DNA of 64,000 nt from Armatimonadota bacterium. Its GTDB lineage: Bacteria; Armatimonadota; Fimbriimonadia; Fimbriimonadales; Fimbriimonadaceae. The position numbers were made by a program, and so were the translations under genes. Location of the stretch: the NCBI GenBank assembly GCA_037138755.1, contig JBAXHT010000001.1, positions 653,805-717,804 on the forward strand, in the 5' to 3' direction. The notes below the pieces were generated by a model. It made no database searches, was not told the origin of the DNA, and saw only the letters and a list, made by a program, of their open reading frames with translations. Positions 17,595-26,014 of this stretch are shown here, piece by piece; within the stretch, counting starts at the first letter, position 1, and the number at the start of each line of letters is the position of its first letter.

Positions 17595-17837
17595 ATGTCA
17601 GCCTGGATCTGTGGGGTCTGCGGAACGCCTTCTAGCGGCGACGCTTGCCCTAAGTGCATGACCGTTCGTCCTTCCAACTTTGAGGGAATGAACCAGCCGA
17701 ACACCTACGCAAGCTTTATCGCTGGACCAGGTTCTTCGCCCCAGTGGGGAGCGGCCCCTAAGGCTGGGAGGCTCATAATCGTCGTCGTGGGCGGACTTCT
17801 TTTGCTAGTTGGGATCATCGCTTCGCTCCGGGGTTGA
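17595..17837 (+). CDS. small zinc-ribbon membrane protein
   Basis: 80 residues. The N-terminus carries two Cys pairs, CGVC at residues 6-9 and CPKC at 18-21, as in zinc ribbons. A Gly/Pro-rich linker leads to a single C-terminal membrane helix (LIIVVVGGLLLLVGIIASL). The zinc ribbon would sit on the cytosolic face with a tail anchor. The function is unknown. A TAACAA hexamer ends 5 bases before the ATG. Confidence 0.7.
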   Translation: MSAWICGVCGTPSSGDACPKCMTVRPSNFEGMNQPNTYASFIAGPGSSPQWGAAPKAGRLIIVVVGGLLLLVGIIASLRG

Positions 17838-17886
17838 GGGATTCACTTTAGCCAGGCACCTTTCGAGCCACACGGATGTTACGTAG

Positions 17887-17925
17887 GAGTGCAGGCTGCA
17901 CTCAATTGAGCATGCGGTACCATGC
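17887..17925. repeat. cluster of short palindromes before the DUF2339 gene
   Basis: GAGTGCA (17887-17893) and TGCACTC (17897-17903) form a 7-base stem with a 3-base loop. The perfect palindrome CTCAATTGAG (17901-17910) follows, then GCATG (17910-17914) with CATGC (17921-17925) around GGTACC. They could serve as a weak terminator for the zinc-ribbon gene or as binding sites for the DUF2339 promoter. Confidence 0.4.
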
Positions 17926-17940
17926 CGTTAGCAGGGTCAT

Positions 17941-20412
17941 ATGGATTCAGAGAGTCGGATCGCCCGGTTGGAACAGAGCTTGGAGGAACTGCGCGAACGC
18001 TTTGTCGCTCTGGAAGCTCTTCTGACGCCGCCCGCGCTGCCTCCGATTGATCGTCCTGGGTTCGTGGCCCAGCCACCCGTTGTTGAAACTTCGCAATTGA
18101 GTCCCTCGCTTCTGCCTCCCGTGGTGACCGATCTGGAGCCAATCGTTTCTGAGACGCTGACCCCATCGCCGCTGCAAACTTACATTGCCGCCAACCGAGT
18201 TCGAGAAGATGCAGAACCGGTGAGGACACAACCTCCCAAGGTTGATCATGACGACTTGGAATACAAACTGGGGATCAACGGGCTATTGCGAGGCGGCGCA
18301 CTGGTTGTTCTCGCCGCATTTCTCTTTCTAGCTGCCGTCATGATTTCACGGGGCTACGTGACCCCGCAGGTTCAATTTGCCGGAGAAATTCTGCTTTGCT
18401 TTGGATTCGCGGCAATCGGCTTCTGGAAACGCGACGAGCGAGAAGAGTTTGGGCAGCTCATGGTTGGTTTGGGTTCAGCAGGGCTGTATGCCAGCTTCGC
18501 CGGAGCCCATCTGTACAAGCATCTGTTTGAAGGCGAGGTCCTGGTGGGGCTTTACGTTTTGCTCAGCTTTTTGAACCTTGGCTATGCACATTTGCGGGCT
18601 TCCAAGTCATTTTTGGCGATCGGAGTACTGGGCGGCTTTGCGGCGGCAATGATGCCGATGAAGGAATCCAAAGTCATTTTGGACATCTGCCTGCACTTTC
18701 TGATCCTGGTGCCTGCCGCAGTGATTACCCTGAAGAATCGCTGGTACGTGGTCGGAGTGGCGGTCTGGGTTGTTTCTTCGTTCGCTCTGGTTCCGATCCT
18801 CGGGTCTGATGCGGCGCTGGTTGTCCGTATGGGAGCCCTGTACGTGAACACGGCGGCCGGATTGTACGTTTGCGGAAAGCTCTTTGAACCCAACGAATTC
18901 GACCGTCATGGATTGCTTCTAACCGCGATGGTGTGCGTTACGGGCATCATCGGATTCTCGGTAGCGGGTCATGCGACGCCCCCTTTGCACGTTTTGGTTT
19001 TCGCCTTGATGAGCGGTGGTGTCGGAGCACTGTTGCCGGCCGAGGGCAAGTCTCGGATGGGTATCTGGCTTGGCTCACTTCTCGTTGCGGCTGTGCTGTT
19101 CCCGATGGGCTTAAAGCCATTGCAAGCGGCGTTTTTGTACTCTGTAGAGGGGATCCTGTTGGGGATTATTGCGATTCGCCGGTTATCGAACGTTGCATTT
19201 TGGGTTGGCCTGATGGTGTTCGGATTATCGCTCGCTGCTTACGCGGTGAAGCTCGATTCCCAGTCGACGCTCCGGTTATGGGCCGAACTGCTGCTGCTTG
19301 CTTCCTTTGCGGTCAACGTCTTTGTTAGTGCTCACTTTGCGCTCAAGAAGTTCGACCGGGATACCGGCGACTTAGCTCTGTTCTTGGGATCTCTCGGTCT
19401 TCTCGCCGTTTTCCTGCGGACGACGGTTTTGACTGTTCCGGGGACGGGAACCGGACTCAAGTGGGCAGAGAGTGCGATGCTGGGACTCGCGGCTTGGAGC
19501 ATTGCCTCGACGGTTGTTGCCTCTCGCGTTCGGCGACTGGGGCTCGTGATTTCTGCTGGCGTAGCCGGAGTGATCGCTGCCGACTTTGCCCTGATCCGCG
19601 AGCCGTCGACTTCACCGCAATGGCTCACCGTTGCGTTGCTGTTTTCTACTGCGCTAAATGCGACGCTTGCGATTACTGCCGGGGCGAAACACTTAGCAGG
19701 AAGCTACCCAAAAGGTGTTCGGATCGCCTATGGAGCGTTGATCTCGGTCATCTTCATTCGCTTACTGCAAGTGGTCGGACATCACAAAGTCGGGGCGTTC
19801 AGCGAAGAAACAATTGTCTATTTTGGATTCGGCGTTTTGAATGCGGTTTGGACGGTTCTGGCACTGCGCTTCCGCCGTTCGGAGACTCTGGTGCTCGCAG
19901 GAACGGCATGGCTCTGTTGCGCGGCGGTTGCGGTCGGAGTCCAGTCCAGTCCAGTCCTTTCGTGGCTCCGACCATCGTTGCAGATCACGTCTTTGCTGAG
20001 CCTGGGGATTCTGTTCTGGATCACACCTCGAAAAGAGGCGGACGAAGGGGGGATCACGTCTTTCGCATCCTTCTTCGGCTTGGTCTTGTCCTCTTTGCTG
20101 CTCACGGAGTTCTTGGTTAGGCCTGGTATTGGGATGAACCGTGTTTCGGCGATCTCGGCGAGTTGGGTGGTTTACGCATTATTCTTGCTCGTGGTCGGGT
20201 TCCGGGCGGAACGTCGATATTTGCGTTATAGCGGGCTGGCGGTGTTTGGGTTGACAGTTGGCAAGGTTGTTCTAATCGACTTGTCAGAGTTGGACTCGAT
20301 GATTCGGGTGGGGATTCTTCTTCTGCTTGGGCTGGGAATGATCGGCACTGGCTACTGGTACATCCTTTGGGATCGAAAGCGCCGTTCGACCGAGCAAGAA
20401 AAGCCTGAGTAA
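17941..20412 (+). CDS. DUF2339 family large membrane protein
   Basis: 823 residues. Residues 1-25 are a short coiled-coil-like helix (SRIARLEQSLEELRERFVALEALL) followed by a proline-rich linker to about residue 95. The signature LEYKLGINGLLRGGALVVLAAFLFL then opens a run of more than 20 predicted membrane helices. DUF2339 proteins are widespread inner-membrane proteins of unknown function. The last helices end in a basic cytosolic tail (WDRKRRSTEQEKPE). It stands alone, with the ArsR promoter starting right after its stop. Confidence 0.85.
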   Translation: MDSESRIARLEQSLEELRERFVALEALLTPPALPPIDRPGFVAQPPVVETSQLSPSLLPPVVTDLEPIVSETLTPSPLQTYIAANRVREDAEPVRTQPPKVDHDDLEYKLGINGLLRGGALVVLAAFLFLAAVMISRGYVTPQVQFAGEILLCFGFAAIGFWKRDEREEFGQLMVGLGSAGLYASFAGAHLYKHLFEGEVLVGLYVLLSFLNLGYAHLRASKSFLAIGVLGGFAAAMMPMKESKVILDICLHFLILVPAAVITLKNRWYVVGVAVWVVSSFALVPILGSDAALVVRMGALYVNTAAGLYVCGKLFEPNEFDRHGLLLTAMVCVTGIIGFSVAGHATPPLHVLVFALMSGGVGALLPAEGKSRMGIWLGSLLVAAVLFPMGLKPLQAAFLYSVEGILLGIIAIRRLSNVAFWVGLMVFGLSLAAYAVKLDSQSTLRLWAELLLLASFAVNVFVSAHFALKKFDRDTGDLALFLGSLGLLAVFLRTTVLTVPGTGTGLKWAESAMLGLAAWSIASTVVASRVRRLGLVISAGVAGVIAADFALIREPSTSPQWLTVALLFSTALNATLAITAGAKHLAGSYPKGVRIAYGALISVIFIRLLQVVGHHKVGAFSEETIVYFGFGVLNAVWTVLALRFRRSETLVLAGTAWLCCAAVAVGVQSSPVLSWLRPSLQITSLLSLGILFWITPRKEADEGGITSFASFFGLVLSSLLLTEFLVRPGIGMNRVSAISASWVVYALFLLVVGFRAERRYLRYSGLAVFGLTVGKVVLIDLSELDSMIRVGILLLLGLGMIGTGYWYILWDRKRRSTEQEKPE

Positions 20413-20415
20413 GTA

Positions 20416-20446
20416 TTGACAATATAGAACCGATTGGTTATATAAT
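20416..20446 (+). promoter_or_regulatory. promoter of the ArsR-SRPBCC operon
   Basis: TTGACA at 20416-20421 is a consensus -35. TATATA at 20439-20444 (17-base spacer) overlaps TATAAT at 20441-20446 (19-base spacer). Transcription would start about 7 bases before ATG 20460. This is the most consensus-like promoter in the window. Confidence 0.75.
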
Positions 20447-20455
20447 CAATCGGTT
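20428..20455. promoter_or_regulatory. 28-base near-perfect palindrome, candidate ArsR operator
   Basis: The arms AACCGATTG (20428-20436) and CAATCGGTT (20447-20455) are exact inverses, and the centre TTATATAA is itself palindromic. Only one base pair of the 28-base site is mismatched. It covers the -10 of the ArsR promoter, so binding would block RNA polymerase. This suggests autoregulation. Confidence 0.7.
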
Positions 20456-20459
20456 ATCA

Positions 20460-20795
20460 ATGGCATCCGACAAACTCAGCCTCGTTTTCTCTGCCCTCGC
20501 CGATCCAACTCGGCGAGCGATTCTTGCTGCGCTGGCCCTTGGGCCGATGCCAGTGGGCGAGATTGCGAAGCCGTTTGCGATGTCTGAGCCAGCGGTCATT
20601 AAGCACCTGAAAGTGCTCGAGAAAGCAGGCCTCGTTGAGACCGACAGGAAGGGACAAATGCGACCCCGAACCCTCAACCCTCAGCCTCTTGCCGAGGCAA
20701 ACAGTTGGGTCGAACAGTATCGCCAACATTGGGAGGCCAGCTTTGATCGGTTGGACGCCTACTTACAAGAACTTCAAGCTGGAGAACAAGAATGA
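20460..20795 (+). CDS. ArsR family transcriptional regulator
   Basis: 111 residues, winged helix-turn-helix. LVFSALADPTRRAILAAL is the first helix and MSEPAVIKHLKVLEKAGLVE the recognition region. The metal-binding ELCVCDL box of ArsR/SmtB sensors is absent, placing it in the group of ArsR proteins encoded with SRPBCC/AHSA1 genes. It overlaps the next gene by 4 bases and heads a five-gene operon. The palindrome over its own promoter points to autorepression. Confidence 0.9.
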   Translation: MASDKLSLVFSALADPTRRAILAALALGPMPVGEIAKPFAMSEPAVIKHLKVLEKAGLVETDRKGQMRPRTLNPQPLAEANSWVEQYRQHWEASFDRLDAYLQELQAGEQE

Positions 20796-21289
20796 AATAC
20801 GAACCCTTTGTGCTGGAACGCACATTCAAAGCCCCCCTTGCCCTCGTTTGGGCCGCGTTTAGCCAAGCCGAGCATCTCGGTCAATGGATGTCACCGAAAG
20901 GGATGACCCCGGGCCGGTGTACTTGCGATTTTCGGGAAGGAGGGATCTATCACTACGAGATTCTTCCGCCTGAGGGACCTGGCTTCTGGGGCCGCTGGAT
21001 CTTTCGAGAAATTGTCGACCAACAATTGATCGTCAACCACGTCTCATTCTCCGATGAGGGGTGTGGCATTACTCGACACCCGATGGCCCACGACTGGCCC
21101 ATTGAGACACTCTCACGAACCAAGTTCACCGAGGTCGATGGAGAAACTCACATTCGTCTGGAGTGGTCAGCTTTAGGCTCGGATCCGATCGCCCTCAAAA
21201 TCTTCGACGATGCTCGGCCAACTATGACTGAAGGCTGGGGTGGGACGATGAACAAGTTGGATGAGTACTTGGAGCAAGTTCAGGCATGA
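20792..21289 (+). CDS. SRPBCC (AHSA1-like) protein 1
   Basis: 165 residues with the AHSA1/activator-of-Hsp90 homology fold, a helix-grip cavity that binds hydrophobic ligands. The start motif ERTFKAPLALVWAAFSQAEHLGQWMSP and the middle block FREGGIYHYEI are typical, and the last helix is GWGGTMNKLDEYLEQ. It resembles the next gene (shared HLG-W, FREGG, HHPMA/RHPMA-DWP and TEVD/FDEVEG blocks), so they are duplicates. It overlaps neighbours by 4 bases on both sides. Ligand unknown. Confidence 0.85.
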   Translation: MKYEPFVLERTFKAPLALVWAAFSQAEHLGQWMSPKGMTPGRCTCDFREGGIYHYEILPPEGPGFWGRWIFREIVDQQLIVNHVSFSDEGCGITRHPMAHDWPIETLSRTKFTEVDGETHIRLEWSALGSDPIALKIFDDARPTMTEGWGGTMNKLDEYLEQVQA

Positions 21290-21795
21290 GCTACACTCCA
21301 CAACCATCGGTCACGGTAGAACGGGTGTTTGCTGCTCCTAAGTCTTTAGTTTGGGATGCGATGACACAGGGTGAACATCTTGGACGCTGGTTCGCTGCAC
21401 CATGTATGCAACCTGGTCCCAATACGATGGACTTTCGGGAAGGTGGAGTTTTCCACTTCTCGATGATCGGCGATGGCGGCTTCAAGATTTGGGGGAGGTG
21501 GCTCTTCCGACAGATTCGAGAACACTCGTTTTATACTCATCACCATTCTTCGTCAGACGAAGGTGGAGGGGTGATTCACCATCCAATGGCGCCAGATTGG
21601 CCACTCGAGTTTTTGACACGCACAGAGTTCGATGAGGTTGAGGGAGGAACTCGAGTTCGGCTGTCCTGGACGGCCTTGGGGTCGGACACCAATGCGCTAA
21701 AGCTGTTCGAGGAGGGCATTCCATCGATGGAGCAAGGCTGGAGCGGAACATTTGACTACTTGGAGACTTTTTTGGAGGGAACCCGAAATGTCTGA
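21286..21795 (+). CDS. SRPBCC (AHSA1-like) protein 2
   Basis: 169 residues, paralogue of the preceding gene. It has ERVFAAPKSLVWDAMTQGEHLGRWF at the N-terminus, FREGGVFHFSMIGDG in the middle and GWSGTFDYLETFLEG at the end. The pocket-lining residues differ from those of protein 1, so the two may bind different ligands or pair as a heterodimer. It overlaps the next gene by 8 bases. Confidence 0.85.
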   Translation: MSYTPQPSVTVERVFAAPKSLVWDAMTQGEHLGRWFAAPCMQPGPNTMDFREGGVFHFSMIGDGGFKIWGRWLFRQIREHSFYTHHHSSSDEGGGVIHHPMAPDWPLEFLTRTEFDEVEGGTRVRLSWTALGSDTNALKLFEEGIPSMEQGWSGTFDYLETFLEGTRNV

Positions 21796-22270
21796 GTTCA
21801 AGTTGGAATTCGCGCCTCGCGGTGACACCGAGATCGTCATGACCCGCAAGTTTCGGGCTCCGAAGGAACTTGTTTTCCGCGCCTACACCGACCCGGTGAT
21901 GGTGAGGAAGTGGATGTGCCCGCCTTGTGGAGAGTCGACGATGCTCGTGATTGATACCGAGATCGGCGGTGTCTGGCGGCACAAGATCGACATGGGCGAG
22001 CACGGAACGTTTGATTCGTTTGGCCAGACCTTGGAGTTCGACGCTCCGAACCGGATTGTTCGGTCCGATGTCGTCAACATCCCTGGAGCACGGGAGAACA
22101 TCGCAACGGAGACGACGACTTTTGCCGAATCCGAAGGAGTGACGACCTTGCAACTCGTTGTGAGGCACATGAGCAAGGAGATTCGTGACGAAAACATCGG
22201 ATTTGCCGAAGGTTCTTGCTCGGCATACGATGCGCTTGAGACGGTTTTGGAGGAGATGCAAAATGCCTGA
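21788..22270 (+). CDS. SRPBCC (AHSA1-like) protein 3
   Basis: 160 residues, belonging to a second AHSA1 subtype together with the next gene. RKFRAPKELVFRAYTDPVMVRKWM is the start motif and IGGVWRHKIDMGEHGTFDSFGQ the central block. A clear Shine-Dalgarno GGAGG lies 9 bases before the ATG. The longer frame from 21752 lies inside the preceding gene and is less likely. It overlaps neighbours by 8 bases on both sides. Confidence 0.85.
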   Translation: MSEFKLEFAPRGDTEIVMTRKFRAPKELVFRAYTDPVMVRKWMCPPCGESTMLVIDTEIGGVWRHKIDMGEHGTFDSFGQTLEFDAPNRIVRSDVVNIPGARENIATETTTFAESEGVTTLQLVVRHMSKEIRDENIGFAEGSCSAYDALETVLEEMQNA

Positions 22271-22742
22271 GTTTAAGCTGGCGCTGGAGTTGCGGGGCGA
22301 CAAGGAGTTGGTATTGAAACGCCAGTTCCGGGCTCCTCAGGAGATGGTTTTCAAGTGCTTCTCTGATCCGGATATTCAGCCGAAATGGGTTGGAAACGGG
22401 ATGGGTACAACGACCCTGTGCGTTGCCGAGAACCAGATTGGGGGCGTTTGGCGGCACACGATGGACATGGGCGAGCACGGAGTATTTGACTCCTTCGGCC
22501 AGATTCTAGAGTTTGAGGCACCGAATCGGGTTGTGCGATCGTACGTCTACAACGTCCCAGTGATCCGCGAGGCAATTTGTACGGAGACGGCAGAGTTTTC
22601 TTATGCCGAAGGCGTGACGACCGTTGAGGTCATAATTCGGCACTTCTCGAAAGAGAACCGAGACGGCCACGCCGCCTCGGGGATCGAGTACGGCGCGGGC
22701 CTCAGCTACGATGCTCTAGAGGCGTTACTCGCTCAGCCATAG
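22263..22742 (+). CDS. SRPBCC (AHSA1-like) protein 4
   Basis: 159 residues, paralogue of protein 3: RQFRAPQEMVFKCFSDPDI and IGGVWRHTMDMGEHGVFDSFGQ match it closely. A Shine-Dalgarno GGAGGA precedes the ATG by about 8 bases. As the last gene of the ArsR operon, its 3' end overlaps the convergent GH52 gene by 18 bases. The two pairs (1/2 and 3/4) indicate two separate tandem duplications. Confidence 0.85.
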   Translation: MPEFKLALELRGDKELVLKRQFRAPQEMVFKCFSDPDIQPKWVGNGMGTTTLCVAENQIGGVWRHTMDMGEHGVFDSFGQILEFEAPNRVVRSYVYNVPVIREAICTETAEFSYAEGVTTVEVIIRHFSKENRDGHAASGIEYGAGLSYDALEALLAQP

Positions 22743-24800
22743 AGTGCTCGTCACACCCCTTGGGTAGTACCGACTGCCGCAGGCCTTGCCCGCCAACATC
22801 TGGTCGCTCCAGGCGAAGTAGGCGTTGGCGGGGTCGAGGAGCCAGTTGACGTGGGCTTTGTCAGCTTCGAGGTCGGGCGCGAAGCCGAGGATGTTCTCGG
22901 CGATCGCTTGGCAGAGGTAGATCTTGCTGAGCCAGGAATTATCGCTGGTGGAACTGAGCTTCCAACCACCTTCTTCGAACTTGCAGACGCCCTTAGTAAG
23001 GACCGTAGTGAGGTGGTTTTTGAGGGCTTCGACGAGCGGTTTTGAGTCTGAAAGGTCGAAGCAGAGATAGTCGAGATAGACCAGGCCTTCAATTGCGGGA
23101 ATGAGACGGGCGGGGACGCCTTCGCCAATAATCGCTGGCATAGTTCCGTCGGTATCGACGGCGGCAAGAATGGTAGCTTCGGCTTTGGCGGCTTGTTCGG
23201 CGGCTGTTTTGGCTTCTTGTGTCAGGCCGAGATCAGCGAAGACCTTGGCGATTAGCTTGTACGCAGCCCAGCCTTTGACGGCGAGATAGAGGTTGTTTCG
23301 GGCTTGGCCGAGGGAGACGTCAAGGCTGTCGTAGGTCGTGATCTCGGCTCCTCCGAAACAGCGGCTGGAGTCGAGACTGATCACTCCGTTTCGCTGGGCA
23401 GGGTCGGGATTATCCCGGTTGAGCATGCTGGCGAGGCAGTTCTTGAGCGTCTCTCGCTTGCCCTTCAACCAGCCGAAGTCTCCTGTCTTTAGCCCGTAAA
23501 CCGACGCGCAGATTGACCAGTTGAGCAACTGCTCGGCGGTCATGTAGCTGAAGCATCCCTTCAGCCCACCCTGCTCGTAGCTCGAGTTTCCGGGGGAGGA
23601 GAAGTTGTTGGAGACGCCCATGTCGTGGCTGAACGAGAGTCCGCCGGGGTACTTGGTATCGTCGCCTGGGAATTGGATGGTGTCTTCGTAGGCGTATCTC
23701 TCGACGAACAGATCGAGTTCGTTTCGAACCGTCCAAGGATTCATCTTGAGTTCGAAGAACAGCTGGTCGATCGTCAGATCAAGCGTGTTCATCATCCGAT
23801 ACTCGCCCTCGTTGACCACCCAAAGCGGGCTCCCATCTTCTCTTTCAAGGAGCTCGGTCGCACCGTAGTAACTGCGAACCGCATGGGCGTGCATAAACGC
23901 ACGGTCTTCGCTGAGCCCTGTTGCGAAGCTAGCATCTTGGGTTTTTGCTTCAGCGGTGAGCGAGTCCGCTCGGCTGAGGGTGTGATTAAGCACTTCCTCG
24001 ATCGAGTTAAAGAATCGGCGGTACAGGTAGCGAGCCTTTATTCCAGTCGTAGCTGTGCCTTCGCGGAAGAATCCGGCGGCGAAGCGGTAGGTTCGCTTTT
24101 CGCCAGGAGGTACGGCGGTCCAGAGGATGCCCGTGCTACCAATGAGGAACGGTTCATTGTCTGGTTGGCGAGAGTTGATGACCATCTCGGGTCGCCAAGC
24201 AACCCCGACCTTAAATCCCGGCTCGTTGGTAGCTAGGGCTACTGATACTCCCTGACCTACCCCCACCAGACCCTTCTGATCAATCACTCTGACACCATCG
24301 TACCGATCCGATCCAGCGTAGCCTAGGAAGACCTTACGTACTCGTTGGCTCAACGAGTTGTCGACTTCCACTTCGATCAGAACTCCGGGACAGATAGCAT
24401 TCTTCAGGCCCTCAGAATCACCCAGAGTCGGATCAGGAACTGCCGGATAAGGTGTGATGACTCGAAATTTGAGGTCTCCAGCGGACCACTCATCCATGCA
24501 TGCAGCAAATTGACGAGAAATGGACTCCCAAGGAAAGTGGCTGATCCGGTTTGGATACGAAAACTCGGCGTTGTGTCCCTCAACGTCGTAATCAGCTGAC
24601 TTGTCTTCAGCGGCCTCGAAGAACGGCAGAGCTTGGTAGTAACCTTCACGATCCGCCTCTTCAAGGCCAACATAGAACGGCTCATCTGCCGGCCCTTTTA
24701 GCTCGTGCCCCAACCCGCCTTTTGCCCCCGGAAATCCCAGTGTTAGCGACGCAAACGCTCCGACTGGCGAGTGATGGGCATTGAACTGAATCGACTTCAT
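22725..24800 (-). CDS. glycoside hydrolase family 52 beta-xylosidase
   Basis: 691 residues, close to the 705 of Geobacillus XynB2 and collinear with it. FNAHHSPVGAFASLTLGFPG opens the N-terminal beta domain. The catalytic blocks are WVVNEGEYRMMNT (nucleophile Glu331 or Glu333) and EITTYDSLDVSLGQ (acid/base Asp491 or Asp494); GWKLSSTSDNSWLSKIYLCQ and YYPRGVTS close the alpha/alpha barrel. It removes xylose from short xylo-oligosaccharides. There is no signal peptide, so it is cytosolic. It follows uxuA by 18 bases, in the same operon, tying xylan backbone and side-chain use together. Confidence 0.92.
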   Translation of the reverse strand: MKSIQFNAHHSPVGAFASLTLGFPGAKGGLGHELKGPADEPFYVGLEEADREGYYQALPFFEAAEDKSADYDVEGHNAEFSYPNRISHFPWESISRQFAACMDEWSAGDLKFRVITPYPAVPDPTLGDSEGLKNAICPGVLIEVEVDNSLSQRVRKVFLGYAGSDRYDGVRVIDQKGLVGVGQGVSVALATNEPGFKVGVAWRPEMVINSRQPDNEPFLIGSTGILWTAVPPGEKRTYRFAAGFFREGTATTGIKARYLYRRFFNSIEEVLNHTLSRADSLTAEAKTQDASFATGLSEDRAFMHAHAVRSYYGATELLEREDGSPLWVVNEGEYRMMNTLDLTIDQLFFELKMNPWTVRNELDLFVERYAYEDTIQFPGDDTKYPGGLSFSHDMGVSNNFSSPGNSSYEQGGLKGCFSYMTAEQLLNWSICASVYGLKTGDFGWLKGKRETLKNCLASMLNRDNPDPAQRNGVISLDSSRCFGGAEITTYDSLDVSLGQARNNLYLAVKGWAAYKLIAKVFADLGLTQEAKTAAEQAAKAEATILAAVDTDGTMPAIIGEGVPARLIPAIEGLVYLDYLCFDLSDSKPLVEALKNHLTTVLTKGVCKFEEGGWKLSSTSDNSWLSKIYLCQAIAENILGFAPDLEADKAHVNWLLDPANAYFAWSDQMLAGKACGSRYYPRGVTSTLWLSE

Positions 24801-24818
24801 TTGCCGACGAGCTTACCG

Positions 24819-25985
24819 TTATATCATCGCCCGAATCCCGGCTTCTAGCCCACGCAACTCAGCCAAACCGCGCATCCGCCCGATCACCCCGTAACCGGGA
24901 TAAAGCCCTGATTTGGTCAGGTCATCCATCATCAGATGCCCGTGATCGGGACGCATGGGAATCGAGCGATTTGCCTGGACAAGAGTCTTTATCACTGCAG
25001 CCATATCGGTGTCGCCATCTAGGTGGTCTGCTTCAAAGAAATTCCCCACGGAATCCCGAGCGGTGTTTCGGAGGTGGAAGAAGTGCACTCGATCCATGAA
25101 CTCCAGCAACATCCCAGGAACGTCGTTGGTGGGCGAAGCTCCGAGCGAACCCGTGCAGAAACAGAGACCGTTTGCGGGGCTTTCACAGCCGCTCAAGAGA
25201 GCGCGAAGATCATCAGCTGTTGATACGATCCGCGGTAAACCAAGCACGGGCATCGGGGGATCGTCAGGGTGAACGGCCATGACGACGCCTTCTTCCTCAG
25301 CGACCGGGCAGACCGCGTTGAGGAAGTAGAGCAAGTTCTCGCGGAGCGTCTCGGCGGACATTTCGCCGTACTCCGCAAGTGCCTCTAGCACCTCTTCTCT
25401 CGTGAACATCTTTGTGCTTCCAGGGAGGCCCTGCATGCAAGAGAAGCGGAGCTTTTCGCGCTGGTTCTCGGTCGCTTCGTCGAACCATTGGTCGGCGGCC
25501 AAAAGCTCTTCGGGGGTGTAGTCATTGGCTGCATTGGGACGTCGGAGCTGGAAGACATCGAAGGCGATGAATGCTGCTTTCTCAAAGCGCAAGGCTAACG
25601 AGCCATCGGGCATCGGATATTCAAGGTCCGTGCGGAGCCAGTCCAACACCGGCATGAAGTTGTAGGTAATGACCTTGAGCCCTTGCTTAGCGACGTTTCG
25701 GATTGACTGCTGGTATTTCTCAATCAGCTCGTCTCGGCTGGAGTCCCCTTTCTTGATCGAATCGTGGACGGGAAGGCTCTCAATGACGGTCCAAGTCATT
25801 CCTGCCCGTTCGATCAGCTTGCGGCGTTCAGCGATGTCTTCGTCCGGCCAAACGTCACCGACTGGGATTTGATGGAGAGCGGTGACGACTCCGGTACACC
25901 CGGCCTGACGGATGTCTCGAAGCGAAACCCCATCGTTTGGCCCATACCAGCGCATCGTTTGTTCCAGCCATCCTTGTCTATGCAC
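24819..25985 (-). CDS. uxuA: mannonate dehydratase
   Basis: 388 residues. It converts D-mannonate to 2-keto-3-deoxy-D-gluconate in glucuronate breakdown. The N-terminal RWYGPNDGVSLRDIRQAG and the metal-binding MRPDHGHLMMDD near residue 350 are family hallmarks; E. coli UxuA has 394 residues. The start is unclear: GTG 25985 gives ten extra residues (LEQTMRWYG resembles the E. coli start), while ATG 25955 begins at MRWYG. A TATGCT hexamer ends 8 bases before GTG 25985, supporting that start. Confidence 0.93.
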   Translation of the reverse strand: MHRQGWLEQTMRWYGPNDGVSLRDIRQAGCTGVVTALHQIPVGDVWPDEDIAERRKLIERAGMTWTVIESLPVHDSIKKGDSSRDELIEKYQQSIRNVAKQGLKVITYNFMPVLDWLRTDLEYPMPDGSLALRFEKAAFIAFDVFQLRRPNAANDYTPEELLAADQWFDEATENQREKLRFSCMQGLPGSTKMFTREEVLEALAEYGEMSAETLRENLLYFLNAVCPVAEEEGVVMAVHPDDPPMPVLGLPRIVSTADDLRALLSGCESPANGLCFCTGSLGASPTNDVPGMLLEFMDRVHFFHLRNTARDSVGNFFEADHLDGDTDMAAVIKTLVQANRSIPMRPDHGHLMMDDLTKSGLYPGYGVIGRMRGLAELRGLEAGIRAMI

Positions 25986-25993
25986 AGCGGCAA

Positions 25994-26008
25994 AGCATAC
26001 AGTATCCT
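25994..26008. promoter_or_regulatory. paired -10 elements of the divergent uxuA and uxaC genes
   Basis: TATGCT (minus strand, 25994-25999) ends 8 bases before the uxuA GTG. TATCCT (plus strand, 26003-26008) ends 6 bases before the uxaC ATG. Only 29 bases separate the two start codons, so both promoters and any operator must overlap. Confidence 0.5.
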
Positions 26009-26014
26009 CACGGC

